Source: Clostridia bacterium (lineage in GTDB: Bacteria; Bacillota; Clostridia; Oscillospirales; CAG-272). Taken from it: a stretch of DNA of 43,709 nt. The stretch is taken from NCBI GenBank assembly GCA_017461475.1, contig JAFTXX010000053.1, positions 1 through 43,709 of the forward strand, read 5' to 3'. The position numbers and the translations under genes were made by a program. Below, one piece after another: positions 34,636 through 42,838 of this stretch. The notes below the pieces were generated by a model. The model was not told the DNA's origin. It searched no databases and saw only the letters and a program-made list of their open reading frames with translations. The first letter of the stretch is position 1. Each line of letters starts with the position of its first letter.

Positions 34636-36981
34636 ATGAAAAGATTCTTACTTCCGATTGTAGTGCTTGCGCTTGCACTTTCACTTTGCTTCAGCGTGGC
34701 GGCACTTGATACGGTTTATGTAAGCGACAGCGGAACCGGCGACGGCTCCACCGCTGAGACTGCTACAAACGACCTGTATGCTGCTATTTCGGCAGTGGCA
34801 AACGGCGGCACGGTCGTTATCACCGACACCTACACGTTAACCGAGCCTTTCACCGAGCCGATACATGACGCGGTTGTAACCATCACCGGCGGCAATTTTG
34901 TATTCAATAACGCAAAGACCAGCCGTTATTTTCTTAACGGTCCTACTACTTTTGAGAAGGTATCTTTTTCTATCGGTTCTGCCAACACTGCAAAGTCGGG
35001 CATGATCCTCGCGCGCTTTTTCCCGATAGTGATGGGAGAAGGCATCAGCAGTTCCGGCTTTACTTTCTACATTGTCGGCGGCTATCAGGACCCGACAAGC
35101 GAGGCTGAAAAAAATCTTGATTCTTCCATTACCGTAAACAGCGGTACTTATACCACTCTTGTTGGTTTCTCGCGCGGCAGCGGCACGACCACTTTCCGCG
35201 GCACTTCCAACATCACCGTAAACGGCGGCACTGTCAAGAATGTTTACGGCGCATCGCTCAACGGCTCCTATTCGGGCAGTGCAAACATTACAATTAACGG
35301 CGGTACCGTTACCTCGGTTTACACGGGCGGTGACTCCACCCGCAGACTTAACGGAAACGCAACCGTTACCGTAAACGGCGGTTCAGTTACCAACCTCAAC
35401 ATCAATAACGTAATGGGTCATACCGATGTTAACTACCTCGGAGGCAACATCGGAAGCATGTCGAAGTCGGTTGCTGAGGCTATTACGCATGAAGTCACCG
35501 ACGGCACAGCGTCACTTGTGGTTCGCAAGGGTCTTGCGGCACACGAGTTTATAGACATTTTCGACAGTGCAACATATGAGGACGGCTCCAACATTTCTTC
35601 CGCGGCAGACGCGGCAGTAGCGGTATTTACCGTGCTTGACAAGGTTCCCAAGGAGACAAATGTCACCGCGGCAAAGGTTTATGTTTCAAATGCCGGCAGC
35701 GGCGACGGACTTACCGCCGAGACTGCGCTCAGCGACCTCAAGACCGCGTTCCAGATGCTTGAAGGCATTGACGGTACAATAGTTCTTGTAAACGACTATC
35801 CGCTTGACGAAGGTTCTTTCTACGAGCCTGAGCATGACAATACCATTGTTATCACATCCTACGACGGCGAGCGCTATTTTGACGGCGGACTTTACTTCTG
35901 CGGTGCAAAACTCAACCGTTACTATCTCAGCGGCAACACTATTATTGAAAACACCGAGATTTCGCTCACTTCCGCGCCTCTTTTCATCTGCCGCTGGCAT
36001 GACATCACTTTCGGTACCGGAATGGAGATGCCCGCAAACAAACTCTATGTTGTAGGCGGCTACCAGTTCGGAACGACAGACCCCGTTGAACTTGAAGCAA
36101 ACGGTTCGATAACCGTGAAGAGCGGTTCTTATTACTGCCTTATCGGTTACTCAAGAGGTACTGTTACCCCCGCATATGAATTCAAAGGCACACAGACACT
36201 CAATATCCTCGGCGATGCGTCCGTTGCCCGTATTTACGGCGGCGTAGCGCAGGCAAACTCGGGCGATGCCGTGGTTATCAACATCGACGGCGGCACGGTT
36301 GCCGACTTTATTCAGGTCGGCGGCGACCAGTCCAATCATTCCAATACCGCTACCGTTAATATGAAGAGCGGGTATGTAAAGCAGATTGATATGAGAAATC
36401 TGCTTGTTTCCGCTACGGTAAACTGGACGGGCGGCGAGATTGAAAGTTTCGCATGCGACAACTGCATTTACAACGGCGTTCGCAATGAAGAGGCGTACGC
36501 GGCGGCAAATGAGTACAAGGACACGACTTATACTCTCAACTACTCGGGCGTTACCCCCACAGCCGAAATGCTTACATTCTTCACCGCGGTTAATGAATCC
36601 GCCGCAACTTCAACCGAAGTCAAGATGACAATAGGTCAGAACGTCGGTTACATCAACGGCGAGGCAAAGACGCTTGACGCCGCGCCCATTATCCGCGACA
36701 GCCGCACGATGCTCCCAGTACGTTTTGTAGCAGAAGCGTTCGGTGCCGAGATAGGCTGGGACGGTGCAACATCCACAGCGACTGTCAAGACCGCTGATGT
36801 TACCATTGAAATTACCATAGGTTCGACCACTGCAAAGGTAAACGGCGAGACCGTCACCCTCGACGCGCCCGCGTTTATCGAAAACAGCCGCACATACATG
36901 CCCGTGCGCTTTGTAGCTGAAAACCTCGGCGCAACCGTTGCGTGGGACGGTGCTACTTCGACAGCTACGCTGACGAAGTAG
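34636..36981 (+). CDS. Secreted duplicated beta-helix protein with copper-amine-oxidase-N-like tail
   Basis: 781 residues. Signal peptide (1-23) is followed by two tandem modules of about 310 residues, each opening with VYVS(D/N)xGxGDGxTAETA (residues 27 and 348) and containing repeated GGTV/GGSV turns of a right-handed beta-helix, with matching landmarks YVVGGYQ or YIVGGYQ and VGFSRG or IGYSRG. The C-terminus has two copper-amine-oxidase N-terminal-like motifs, RTMLPVRFVAEAFGAEIGWD (690-709) and RTYMPVRFVAENLGATVAWD (752-771), which in Clostridia are cell-surface attachment or adhesion modules rather than enzymes. The module opening resembles the N-terminal beta-helix of the GH43 protein in this window. 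AAGGAGGA precedes the ATG. No catalytic residues are evident; likely a surface carbohydrate-binding or structural protein. Confidence 0.85.
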   Translation: MKRFLLPIVVLALALSLCFSVAALDTVYVSDSGTGDGSTAETATNDLYAAISAVANGGTVVITDTYTLTEPFTEPIHDAVVTITGGNFVFNNAKTSRYFLNGPTTFEKVSFSIGSANTAKSGMILARFFPIVMGEGISSSGFTFYIVGGYQDPTSEAEKNLDSSITVNSGTYTTLVGFSRGSGTTTFRGTSNITVNGGTVKNVYGASLNGSYSGSANITINGGTVTSVYTGGDSTRRLNGNATVTVNGGSVTNLNINNVMGHTDVNYLGGNIGSMSKSVAEAITHEVTDGTASLVVRKGLAAHEFIDIFDSATYEDGSNISSAADAAVAVFTVLDKVPKETNVTAAKVYVSNAGSGDGLTAETALSDLKTAFQMLEGIDGTIVLVNDYPLDEGSFYEPEHDNTIVITSYDGERYFDGGLYFCGAKLNRYYLSGNTIIENTEISLTSAPLFICRWHDITFGTGMEMPANKLYVVGGYQFGTTDPVELEANGSITVKSGSYYCLIGYSRGTVTPAYEFKGTQTLNILGDASVARIYGGVAQANSGDAVVINIDGGTVADFIQVGGDQSNHSNTATVNMKSGYVKQIDMRNLLVSATVNWTGGEIESFACDNCIYNGVRNEEAYAAANEYKDTTYTLNYSGVTPTAEMLTFFTAVNESAATSTEVKMTIGQNVGYINGEAKTLDAAPIIRDSRTMLPVRFVAEAFGAEIGWDGATSTATVKTADVTIEITIGSTTAKVNGETVTLDAPAFIENSRTYMPVRFVAENLGATVAWDGATSTATLTK

Positions 36982-36995
36982 CAGTGATAATATTA

Positions 36996-37026
36996 AAAAA
37001 AGGAACTTCACGTGAGTTCCTTTTTT
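36996..37026. terminator. Intrinsic terminator after the beta-helix protein gene
   Basis: AAAAAAGGAACT/AGTTCCTTTTTT with a 7-base loop, 14 bases after the stop; symmetric A and T runs make it usable in both directions. Confidence 0.92.
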
Positions 37027-37049
37027 ATGTGAGTAACGGTGACGCACAA

Positions 37050-37124
37050 GTAGGGGCGATTATTAATCGCCCGCTTGTACGACATCTAATCTTTGCTTTT
37101 CGGGCGATTACTAATCGCCCCTAC
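37050..37124. repeat. GTAGGGGCGATTA palindrome, copy 2
   Basis: Same ends and arms as the copy at 3263: GTAGGGGCGATTATTAATCG on the left, CGATTACTAATCGCCCCTAC on the right, with a different spacer. It sits between the terminator at 36996 and the end of the minus-strand DUF6062 gene. Confidence 0.88.
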
Positions 37125-37140
37125 GGGTTTGCGGACGGTT

Positions 37141-37845
37141 TTACTTTTTCATTGTGTGCAAATCGCTGCGGAGGAATTTTATTGCGCGCTCTACCGCGTC
37201 TTTTGAGTTCTTCCACGGTTCGTCTTCGTAGCGGTAGTCGAACTTTTTGCAGAACCATGATACATCTTCATTAAGTTCGGCGTAGTAGTTTTCCTCGATG
37301 GTTTTAGCCGCCTTTTCAAAATCTGGGTAGATTTTTTTCGGCATCTTTGCCTTGGCGTACTCCATCATGCGCGAGTAGTGCGGCAGGCAAAAATAGGGCT
37401 GCGCGGCAAACTTTTTGCGGAACTCCGCGTCCTCAACGTAGAGGAGTACCGCGGTGTCAAGCATATGACCGAAGTGAAATTCGATTTTTTCGCAGACGTA
37501 GCAGGTCTTTGTCATTTCGGAAAGTTTTTTTGTGCCGTCTTTGCCGATGGACGCAAGTCCTTTGGGGAATGCGGCGGAGCGGTTTTCGCCGAGGTGGCTT
37601 TCGAGAATGAGGGCGAGACCGAGACGGTTTTTGTAGCCGAACATTATGTCAAAATGCTCCTTGCAAAAGCCTTTTTTGTTGGTTTCAATGCGGATATTGG
37701 GTTCCATCATCGCCGCACCGAGGACGGAGTCGATTTCGTTAAATTCAAGTTTGTTATACAGTGCGCAGAAAGGGCATCCGCAAGCCTTGTCGGCGGCGGA
37801 CGCGTCGAATGCTTCGTTGACGGGAATGGTATATATTTTTTCCAC
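37141..37845 (-). CDS. DUF6062 Cys-rich protein
   Basis: About 234 residues. It has four clusters of Cys/His: CGCPFC near the N-terminus, GFCKEHFD, CYVCEKIEFHFGHM and YFCLPHYSRM, spaced as in a metal-binding or redox protein. I recognise the DUF6062 family from IYTIPVNEAF followed by CPFC and the CxxC/CxxH pattern; no function is known. The GTG at 37845 is preferred to the ATG at 37860 because a GGAGG (inside codons 2-3 of the longer form) lies 8 bases before it and the family starts with (K)EKIYTIPVN. It is divergent from the OGG1-type glycosylase with about 80 bases between starts. Confidence 0.8.
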   Translation of the reverse strand: MEKIYTIPVNEAFDASAADKACGCPFCALYNKLEFNEIDSVLGAAMMEPNIRIETNKKGFCKEHFDIMFGYKNRLGLALILESHLGENRSAAFPKGLASIGKDGTKKLSEMTKTCYVCEKIEFHFGHMLDTAVLLYVEDAEFRKKFAAQPYFCLPHYSRMMEYAKAKMPKKIYPDFEKAAKTIEENYYAELNEDVSWFCKKFDYRYEDEPWKNSKDAVERAIKFLRSDLHTMKK

Positions 37846-37925
37846 TTGGACATCCTCCATTGATTTTGAGCGGTATTTGTGATAACATTATTATAATATA
37901 TTTTTTCGGCAAAGGGAAGAAGAAT

Positions 37926-38789
37926 ATGCAAATTAATGATAACGGCGCGGGTGGATTTTATATTTACGCGCCCGATTATGACATAGAGCGCACATTTACC
38001 TGCGGACAGTGTTTCCGCTTTTCAAAGGCGCATGACAGTGAGTATAAGTGCGAGTACCGCGGCGTTGCATACGGAAGATTCATGCGATTTGCAAGCGACG
38101 CGGACGGTAACGTACACATCTTCGGCGCGCCGCGCGACGAGGTAGAGGGCGTGTGGATTCACTATCTTTCGCTTGACCGAGACTATGACGCGATAAAAAA
38201 GCAGGTGCTTTGCGACTTTGGCGGGCACCCGTTTATGAAAAGTGCGATTGAACAGACGGGCGGACTTCGGATTCTCGCGCAGGAGCGTTTTGAAACGCTC
38301 TGCTCATTTATAATTTCGCAGAATAACAACATCCCGCGCATTACAAAACTCATAGAAACGCTGTCTGAAAAGTACGGCGAAGCAATTGAAACTGAGTACG
38401 GCACAAAGTATGCCTTTCCCACTCCCGCGTCCCTTGCGGCGGTCAGCGAGGAAGAGCTTATGTCGCTTAAACTCGGCTATCGCGCAAAGTACATCGCCGA
38501 CGCGGCAAAACGCGTGAGTGACGGTGTGCTTGTGCTTGAAAAACTCAATGCGCAAAACGCGCGTGAGGAATTGCTTAAGGTCCTCGGTATCGGAGAGAAG
38601 GTGGCGTGTTGCATAAGACTTTTCTCGGTTGAAGATTTTTCATCTTTTCCCGTGGATGTATGGGTAAAACGCATCATAGCGTCGCGCTTTGACGGCAAAC
38701 TCGACCCCGCAAAAGCGGGTGCGTACGGCGGAGTTGCACAGCAATATCTTTTCTGCTACGAGCGGGAGCTTGTTCAGGCAGGTGCATAA
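37926..38789 (+). CDS. 8-oxoguanine DNA glycosylase/AP lyase (OGG1 type)
   Basis: 287 residues. An N-terminal OGG_N domain (TFTCGQCFRFSKAHDSEYKC) and a helix-hairpin-helix GPD domain with LGIGEKVACCI, carrying the catalytic Lys (K225), and FPVDVWVKR carrying the catalytic Asp (D244). ISQNNNIPRI matches the conserved ISxNNxIxRI segment. It removes 8-oxoG opposite C and cuts the abasic site in base-excision repair. The ATG at 37926 with AGGGAAGAAG upstream is used rather than the in-frame ATG at 37860. Downstream lies a 241-base AT-rich stretch before the ABC gene with no recognised feature. Confidence 0.94.
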   Translation: MQINDNGAGGFYIYAPDYDIERTFTCGQCFRFSKAHDSEYKCEYRGVAYGRFMRFASDADGNVHIFGAPRDEVEGVWIHYLSLDRDYDAIKKQVLCDFGGHPFMKSAIEQTGGLRILAQERFETLCSFIISQNNNIPRITKLIETLSEKYGEAIETEYGTKYAFPTPASLAAVSEEELMSLKLGYRAKYIADAAKRVSDGVLVLEKLNAQNAREELLKVLGIGEKVACCIRLFSVEDFSSFPVDVWVKRIIASRFDGKLDPAKAGAYGGVAQQYLFCYERELVQAGA

Positions 38790-39030
38790 AAATGCAGGAA
38801 ATCCTTCAAATATTTACTTTTTGTTGTTCTATTTTGCAAAAATTAAACCTGTTATTTTGTATAGTTTTACAAAAAAATCGGCGCATTACCCAAAATTGCA
38901 AAAAAGCGGTTCCAATTTTAATAATTGCATGCTATTCTATGCGTAGAAATATTCGCCTACCAACCATATTAGAATGTCTGTTTTCGCAGCCGCTCATTTG
39001 CGGCACGGGTGCAGGCAGGAGGACAAGATT

Positions 39031-41319
39031 TTGAACATTGACGGTATTCTTATAAACAAGGAATTACCTGCCGAGCTTTTTGACAAGCTCAAAAAAACAT
39101 GCGCCGAGGTTTGCGAAGAGGGAGAAAATCTGCTCTTTGCAATCGTCGGCGATTTGACTTTAGCGGCAAAATACGACCTGAGCGTTTTAGCCGTTACCGA
39201 AAAGCGGAGCATGTCGCTTGACGCTGACATGAACATTCTGCACACGGTCATGCACGCTGACGCGGAAAACGCCGTTGTCAAAAGAATGTACGGCAACGCC
39301 AGACTTACGCTTGTAAAAAAGAGCGGGGAAAAACTTGTGCTGTTCCGCTTTACATACGCCGTTGCAACGCTTTGCGAAATGGCGGCTTCGTACATCAAAA
39401 AGATGTCTAAAGACGAGGACAAGGAGCACGCGTATGACGCGGTTGCCGCGGGGTACGAAAAGGCTATGCTGTTTTGCCCCAAGTGCGGCAGACGGCTTTT
39501 GTACGCGGGCGCGGAGTGTATTGCCTGCCAGTCGAAACGGCGCATATGGGGAAAACTTATCCCGTTTGCAAAGCCTGAGCTTTCAAATCTTCTCTTTTGC
39601 ATGTTCCTTTCGCTTATCACTACGGGAATTTCCATGCTGCTCCCGACAATGACGGCAAATCTCGTTGACAAGGTTATTCCGAGCGGCGATATGAATATGC
39701 TCCTTGAGGTTGTTTTTGTGCTTCTAGGCGCGTATATTATACAGCTTCTGCTCGGAATTGTCCGCAGCTACCGCCTCCGCGTGAGCGCGGCTAATATCGT
39801 TACGTCACTGCGCAACAATTTGTTTGCCAAGACGCAGAGGCTCAGCATGCGTTTTTACGATAAGACCACCACCGGCTCTGTAATCAACCGCGTTAACGGC
39901 GACTCGCTCACCATTGAGCAGTTTATGATTCGACTGTCGCAGGAAGTTGTCGTGCAGGTGTTTACCCTTATCGGCATTGCCGGCATAATGATGGCTAACA
40001 ACTTTAAACTTGCGCTTATTACTCTTATTCCGATTCCGTTTATCGTTGTCGGTACGCGTATTTTCGGCAAGATGATTTTGCCTTACCACCGCAAGGTATG
40101 GCGTCGTTGGGCATCGGTTGTTTCTAATCTAACCGATACGCTTCCGGGTGTGCGCGTGGTTAAATCCTTCTCGGCGGAGAACCGCAGCAGCGGCAAATTC
40201 AGTCATTACACAAACGAGTGGTTGCAGATTGACCGCCGCAGCGCGCGCATTTCCACAGCGTTCCCCGTTATCGTGCAGTTCTTCGTCCACCTCGGTCAGC
40301 TTCTTATATGGGGTATCGGCGGCGCGTGGGTAATCTTCTCAAATGGAGGCGAGACCGCCGCCATAGGCGGGGTTACTCTCGGTACGCTCGTCGCGTTCGT
40401 TTCGTATGCGTCGATGTTTTATAATCCCGTAAACTTTTTTGCAAACTTTAACGACTCTTACCAAAGTGCGCTTGCATCTGCGGAACGCGTACTTGATATA
40501 CTTGACGCCGAGGACGAGCCCGACCGCGGCAATGGCAACTGCCCCGAGATGCACGGCAGAATAGAGTTTAAGAATGTCAATTTTTCTTACGACCGCACAA
40601 AGATGACCCTTTCGGGTATCAACCTCACCATCGAGGAGGGCGACATAGTCGGCATCGTGGGCACTACGGGCTCGGGCAAATCGACGCTTATCAATCTGCT
40701 TATGCGTTTCTACGACGACTATGAGGGCGAGATTTTGGTGGACGGCGTTAACATTCGCGACATTGACCTTACGTACTTCCGCCGTCAGATTGGCTTTGTA
40801 CAGCAGGATTCGATGATGTTCCGCGATACGGTTTACAACAACATCGCGTTCAGCACCCCCGAGGCAAAGGTTGAGGACGTGTTTGCCGCCGCCGATGTTG
40901 CAAACGCACATGAGTTTATCGCGCGTCTGCCCGACGGTTACGACACCATGCTCGGCGAGAGAGGCGTGGGACTTTCGGGCGGCGAGCGTCAGCGAGTTTC
41001 GATTGCAAGAACCGTGCTGATGAATCCCCGCATGCTTGTATTTGACGAGGCAACCGCATCGGTTGACTCCGAGACCGAAAGCCTTATTCAAGGTGCCATT
41101 GAGGGACTTATAAAGGGGCGTACAACGATTATGATAGCGCACCGACTCTCAACTTTGCGCAAGGCTAATAAGATTGTAGTGCTTGACAAGGGCAAGATAC
41201 TCGAAATGGGCACGCCTGAGGAACTTCTCGCGGCAAAGGGCAAATACTACAAGCTCGTGCAAATTCAAACCATGGCAGAGCAGGCGGAAGCCGATAAAAA
41301 GGAAGAGGGGTTTGAATAA
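39031..41319 (+). CDS. ABC exporter-type transporter with zinc-ribbon N-terminal domain (DUF1854-linked)
   Basis: 762 residues starting at TTG 39031, chosen because AGGAGG lies 7 bases upstream; an ATG at 38974 has no ribosome site. Residues 1-140 are an uncharacterised mixed domain that may recognise ligand, followed by a zinc ribbon CPKC...CIAC (C149, C152, C163, C166). A six-segment type 1 exporter membrane domain (about 180-475) and an ATPase domain follow, with Walker A GTTGSGKS (544-551), signature LSGGERQ (648-654) and Walker B LVFDE (669-673). It is fused in one chain and would act as a homodimer. The stop overlaps the DUF1854 start (TAATG). Homologues paired with DUF1854 are annotated in other bacteria beside cyanophycin genes, but none are here. 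Substrate unknown. Confidence 0.88.
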   Translation: MNIDGILINKELPAELFDKLKKTCAEVCEEGENLLFAIVGDLTLAAKYDLSVLAVTEKRSMSLDADMNILHTVMHADAENAVVKRMYGNARLTLVKKSGEKLVLFRFTYAVATLCEMAASYIKKMSKDEDKEHAYDAVAAGYEKAMLFCPKCGRRLLYAGAECIACQSKRRIWGKLIPFAKPELSNLLFCMFLSLITTGISMLLPTMTANLVDKVIPSGDMNMLLEVVFVLLGAYIIQLLLGIVRSYRLRVSAANIVTSLRNNLFAKTQRLSMRFYDKTTTGSVINRVNGDSLTIEQFMIRLSQEVVVQVFTLIGIAGIMMANNFKLALITLIPIPFIVVGTRIFGKMILPYHRKVWRRWASVVSNLTDTLPGVRVVKSFSAENRSSGKFSHYTNEWLQIDRRSARISTAFPVIVQFFVHLGQLLIWGIGGAWVIFSNGGETAAIGGVTLGTLVAFVSYASMFYNPVNFFANFNDSYQSALASAERVLDILDAEDEPDRGNGNCPEMHGRIEFKNVNFSYDRTKMTLSGINLTIEEGDIVGIVGTTGSGKSTLINLLMRFYDDYEGEILVDGVNIRDIDLTYFRRQIGFVQQDSMMFRDTVYNNIAFSTPEAKVEDVFAAADVANAHEFIARLPDGYDTMLGERGVGLSGGERQRVSIARTVLMNPRMLVFDEATASVDSETESLIQGAIEGLIKGRTTIMIAHRLSTLRKANKIVVLDKGKILEMGTPEELLAAKGKYYKLVQIQTMAEQAEADKKEEGFE

Positions 41320-41804
41320 TGGCAAGAAACTATATTGACGGCGGCGTAAGATTTGAGCGCCACGATTTTGTAACGGTAGATATGATAGCCGAGGACGGCA
41401 AACGCACCGAGGAACTCGAGCCGCGCCGCCTTTTCCCCGTGAACGATGAGGATAATTACATCTCGCTTCTTGATGCCGACGGAAAAGAACACGGAATTAT
41501 ACGCTCGCTTTCTTCGCTTGATAAAAAGAGCCGAGATTTGCTCCGCGAGGTGCTTGAGGAATACTATGTCGTACCCAAAATCACCGAGGTTATCGAGGTA
41601 TACGAAAAGGGAAGTATCAACCGCTGGACGGTAATTACCGACCGCGGTCAATGCTCTTTCCACATAAAAACGCGGTACACAGATATCAAAATCTACCCGA
41701 ACGGCAGGGTTTTAGTCCGCGACACCAACGATAACCGCTACGAAATCCCCGATGTGTCAAAGCTCAATAAAGCAAGCATGCATCAACTTAATTCGCAGAT
41801 ATAA
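41319..41804 (+). CDS. DUF1854 protein partner of the ABC transporter
   Basis: 161 residues, nearly all of it the DUF1854 domain: RRLFPVNDEDNYISLLDADG, EHGIIRSLSSLDKKSRDLL, LEEYYVVPKITEVIEVYEKG, WTVITDRGQCSFHIKTRYTD and DTNDNRYEIPDVSKLNKAS. There is no signal peptide or membrane segment, so it should be cytoplasmic and could bind the transporter or its cargo. Its ATG shares one base with the stop of the ABC gene, so expression is coupled. The family has no biochemical assignment; in proteobacteria it is named only for its association with cyanophycin genes. A terminator follows, so this pair, with or without the upstream glycosylase gene, is the transcription unit. Confidence 0.92.
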   Translation: MARNYIDGGVRFERHDFVTVDMIAEDGKRTEELEPRRLFPVNDEDNYISLLDADGKEHGIIRSLSSLDKKSRDLLREVLEEYYVVPKITEVIEVYEKGSINRWTVITDRGQCSFHIKTRYTDIKIYPNGRVLVRDTNDNRYEIPDVSKLNKASMHQLNSQI

Positions 41805-41811
41805 GAAAAAG

Positions 41812-41841
41812 CAGGAACTTTTCAAAGGTTCCTGTTTTTTT
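41812..41841 (+). terminator. Intrinsic terminator after DUF1854
   Basis: CAGGAAC (41812-41818) pairs with GTTCCTG (41828-41834), followed by seven T. Confidence 0.9.
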
Positions 41842-41844
41842 GAT

Positions 41845-42050
41845 GTAAATTATTGTTTAGTGTTCAAATAAACATCTCCCCGCAAGATCCTTCACTCCGC
41901 TACGCTCCGTTCGAGGATGACAAGCGGGGGTTGTCGCAGTGCGATAAAATAAGCCTTTTTCAGCACTCTGCTCAAACCCGCCCTTGTCATCCTTGAGCGT
42001 AAGCGAAGGATCTCGGGCGGAGATGGCAGTAACATAAACATTTATTTACC
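41845..42050. repeat. Composite palindromic intergenic repeat, copy F
   Basis: Orientation as copy B: GTAAATTATTGTTTA at the left, CTCCCCGCAAGATCCTTCAC, GAGGATGACAAGCGGGGG, CCCGCCCTTGTCATCCTTG, GATCTCGGGCGGAGATG and TAAACATTTATTTACC at the right. It lies between two terminators of convergent genes and fills the 307-bp gap. Confidence 0.92.
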
Positions 42051-42080
42051 GACACATTACCCATTACATCAAAATAAAAA

Positions 42081-42102
42081 ACCGAAGCCTTGAGGCTTCG
42101 GT
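42081..42102 (-). terminator. Intrinsic terminator after the AbrB-like gene
   Basis: A perfect 10-bp stem ACCGAAGCCT/AGGCTTCGGT with a 2-base center; on the minus strand it is followed by TTTTTATTTT, just past the stop at 42112. Confidence 0.9.
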
Positions 42103-42111
42103 AATTTAATC

Positions 42112-42357
42112 TTACATTGCGCCGAGCTTTTCGCGGCAGGCTTTGCAGATGTTTTTGTTTTCGTAATCGGCAAGGTTATCTTTGCCGCCGCAGAAGATGC
42201 AGGTGGGTTCGTACTTTTTAAGCACGATGTTGTTATTTTCGTCAACGAAAATTTCAATGTCGTCACCTGTTGCAATTCCTCTGGTCTTACGAAGCTCAAT
42301 AGGGAGCACGATTCTGCCGAGCGCGTCGATTTTTCTTACAATTCCTGTAGAAATCAT
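42112..42357 (-). CDS. AbrB/SpoVT-family transition-state regulator with C-terminal zinc finger
   Basis: 81 residues. The N-terminal swapped-hairpin DNA-binding domain (STGIVRKIDALGRIVLPIELRK) is typical of AbrB/Abh/SpoVT; the C-terminus is a CIFCGG...ICKAC zinc-finger-like tail instead of the usual dimerisation helix. Such proteins repress stationary-phase and sporulation genes during growth. AGGAGGA lies about 9 bases before the ATG. It is the last of three minus-strand genes with spoVS and ymdB upstream; the 118-base AT-rich gap suggests it has its own promoter. Confidence 0.93.
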   Translation of the reverse strand: MISTGIVRKIDALGRIVLPIELRKTRGIATGDDIEIFVDENNNIVLKKYEPTCIFCGGKDNLADYENKNICKACREKLGAM

Positions 42358-42475
42358 AATAACACATTCCTCCTAAAAATATAACATTAATTTCTATGCA
42401 CTACTATATTATGGCAATATTCTACCATTTATTTTGGCAATTGTCAAGCACTTTTTGTAAAAATATAGAATAATA

Positions 42476-42742
42476 TTATACTTTTTGGGATGTTATTTTA
42501 AATCTGATAGCAGTACGCTCTTCGCCGTCAATTTCAATCTCCTCAAAAGAGGGCTGCGCGTAGATTGCAACGCCTGTGGGGGCGAGGAAACCGGTTGCTA
42601 TGGCGATAGCTTTTACGGACTGATTTACAGCGCCTGCGCCGATTGCCTGGATTTCTGCTTCGCTGTCGTCGCGGATAGCGGCCGCAAGTGCGCCTGCCAC
42701 GGAGTTTGCACTGGATTTGGAAGAAACTTTCAGAGTGTTCAT
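42476..42742 (-). CDS. spoVS: Stage V sporulation protein S
   Basis: 88 residues, the usual size of SpoVS, a small Alba-related protein needed for normal septation and spore coat assembly in Bacillus. The sequence opens with MNTLKVSSKSSANSVAGALA and contains IQAIGAGAVNQSVKAIAIA, the conserved core. The ATG at 42742 (AAAGGAAA upstream) is used; a longer in-frame ORF begins at 42793 inside an inverted repeat. It follows ymdB in the same order as in Bacillus subtilis, where rny-ymdB-spoVS are neighbours. Confidence 0.96.
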   Translation of the reverse strand: MNTLKVSSKSSANSVAGALAAAIRDDSEAEIQAIGAGAVNQSVKAIAIATGFLAPTGVAIYAQPSFEEIEIDGEERTAIRFKITSQKV

Positions 42743-42758
42743 ATTATTTTCCTTTCTG

Positions 42759-42793
42759 ATGTATACTGATTTTGTATTGTAATCAGTATACAT
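42759..42793 (-). promoter_or_regulatory. Perfect inverted repeat in the spoVS leader/promoter
   Basis: ATGTATACTGAT (42759-42770) and ATCAGTATACAT (42782-42793) form 12-bp perfect arms around an 11-base spacer. On the minus strand a TTGACA overlaps the outer arm and TACAAA lies in the spacer, so the repeat brackets a possible promoter and ends 16 bases before the spoVS start. It could be an operator or an mRNA hairpin. Confidence 0.7.
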
Positions 42794-42838
42794 GTCAAAT
42801 GTGACAGGAAAATGAACGATATTTAAAATTTTGGTAAA

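Noticed and set aside
38974-39030. ATG at 38974 as the start of the ABC transporter
   Set aside because: No ribosome site precedes it, whereas TTG 39031 has AGGAGG at the ideal distance; the extra 19 residues are not membrane- or domain-like.
39031-41804. Calling the ABC-DUF1854 pair a cyanophycin export system
   Set aside because: That name comes from neighbourhood in other bacteria. No cyanophycin enzyme is present here, so the substrate is left open.
42743-42793. 17-residue N-terminal extension of SpoVS
   Set aside because: It is encoded by the inverted repeat and promoter-like sequence; SpoVS proteins start at the MNTLKVSS equivalent.
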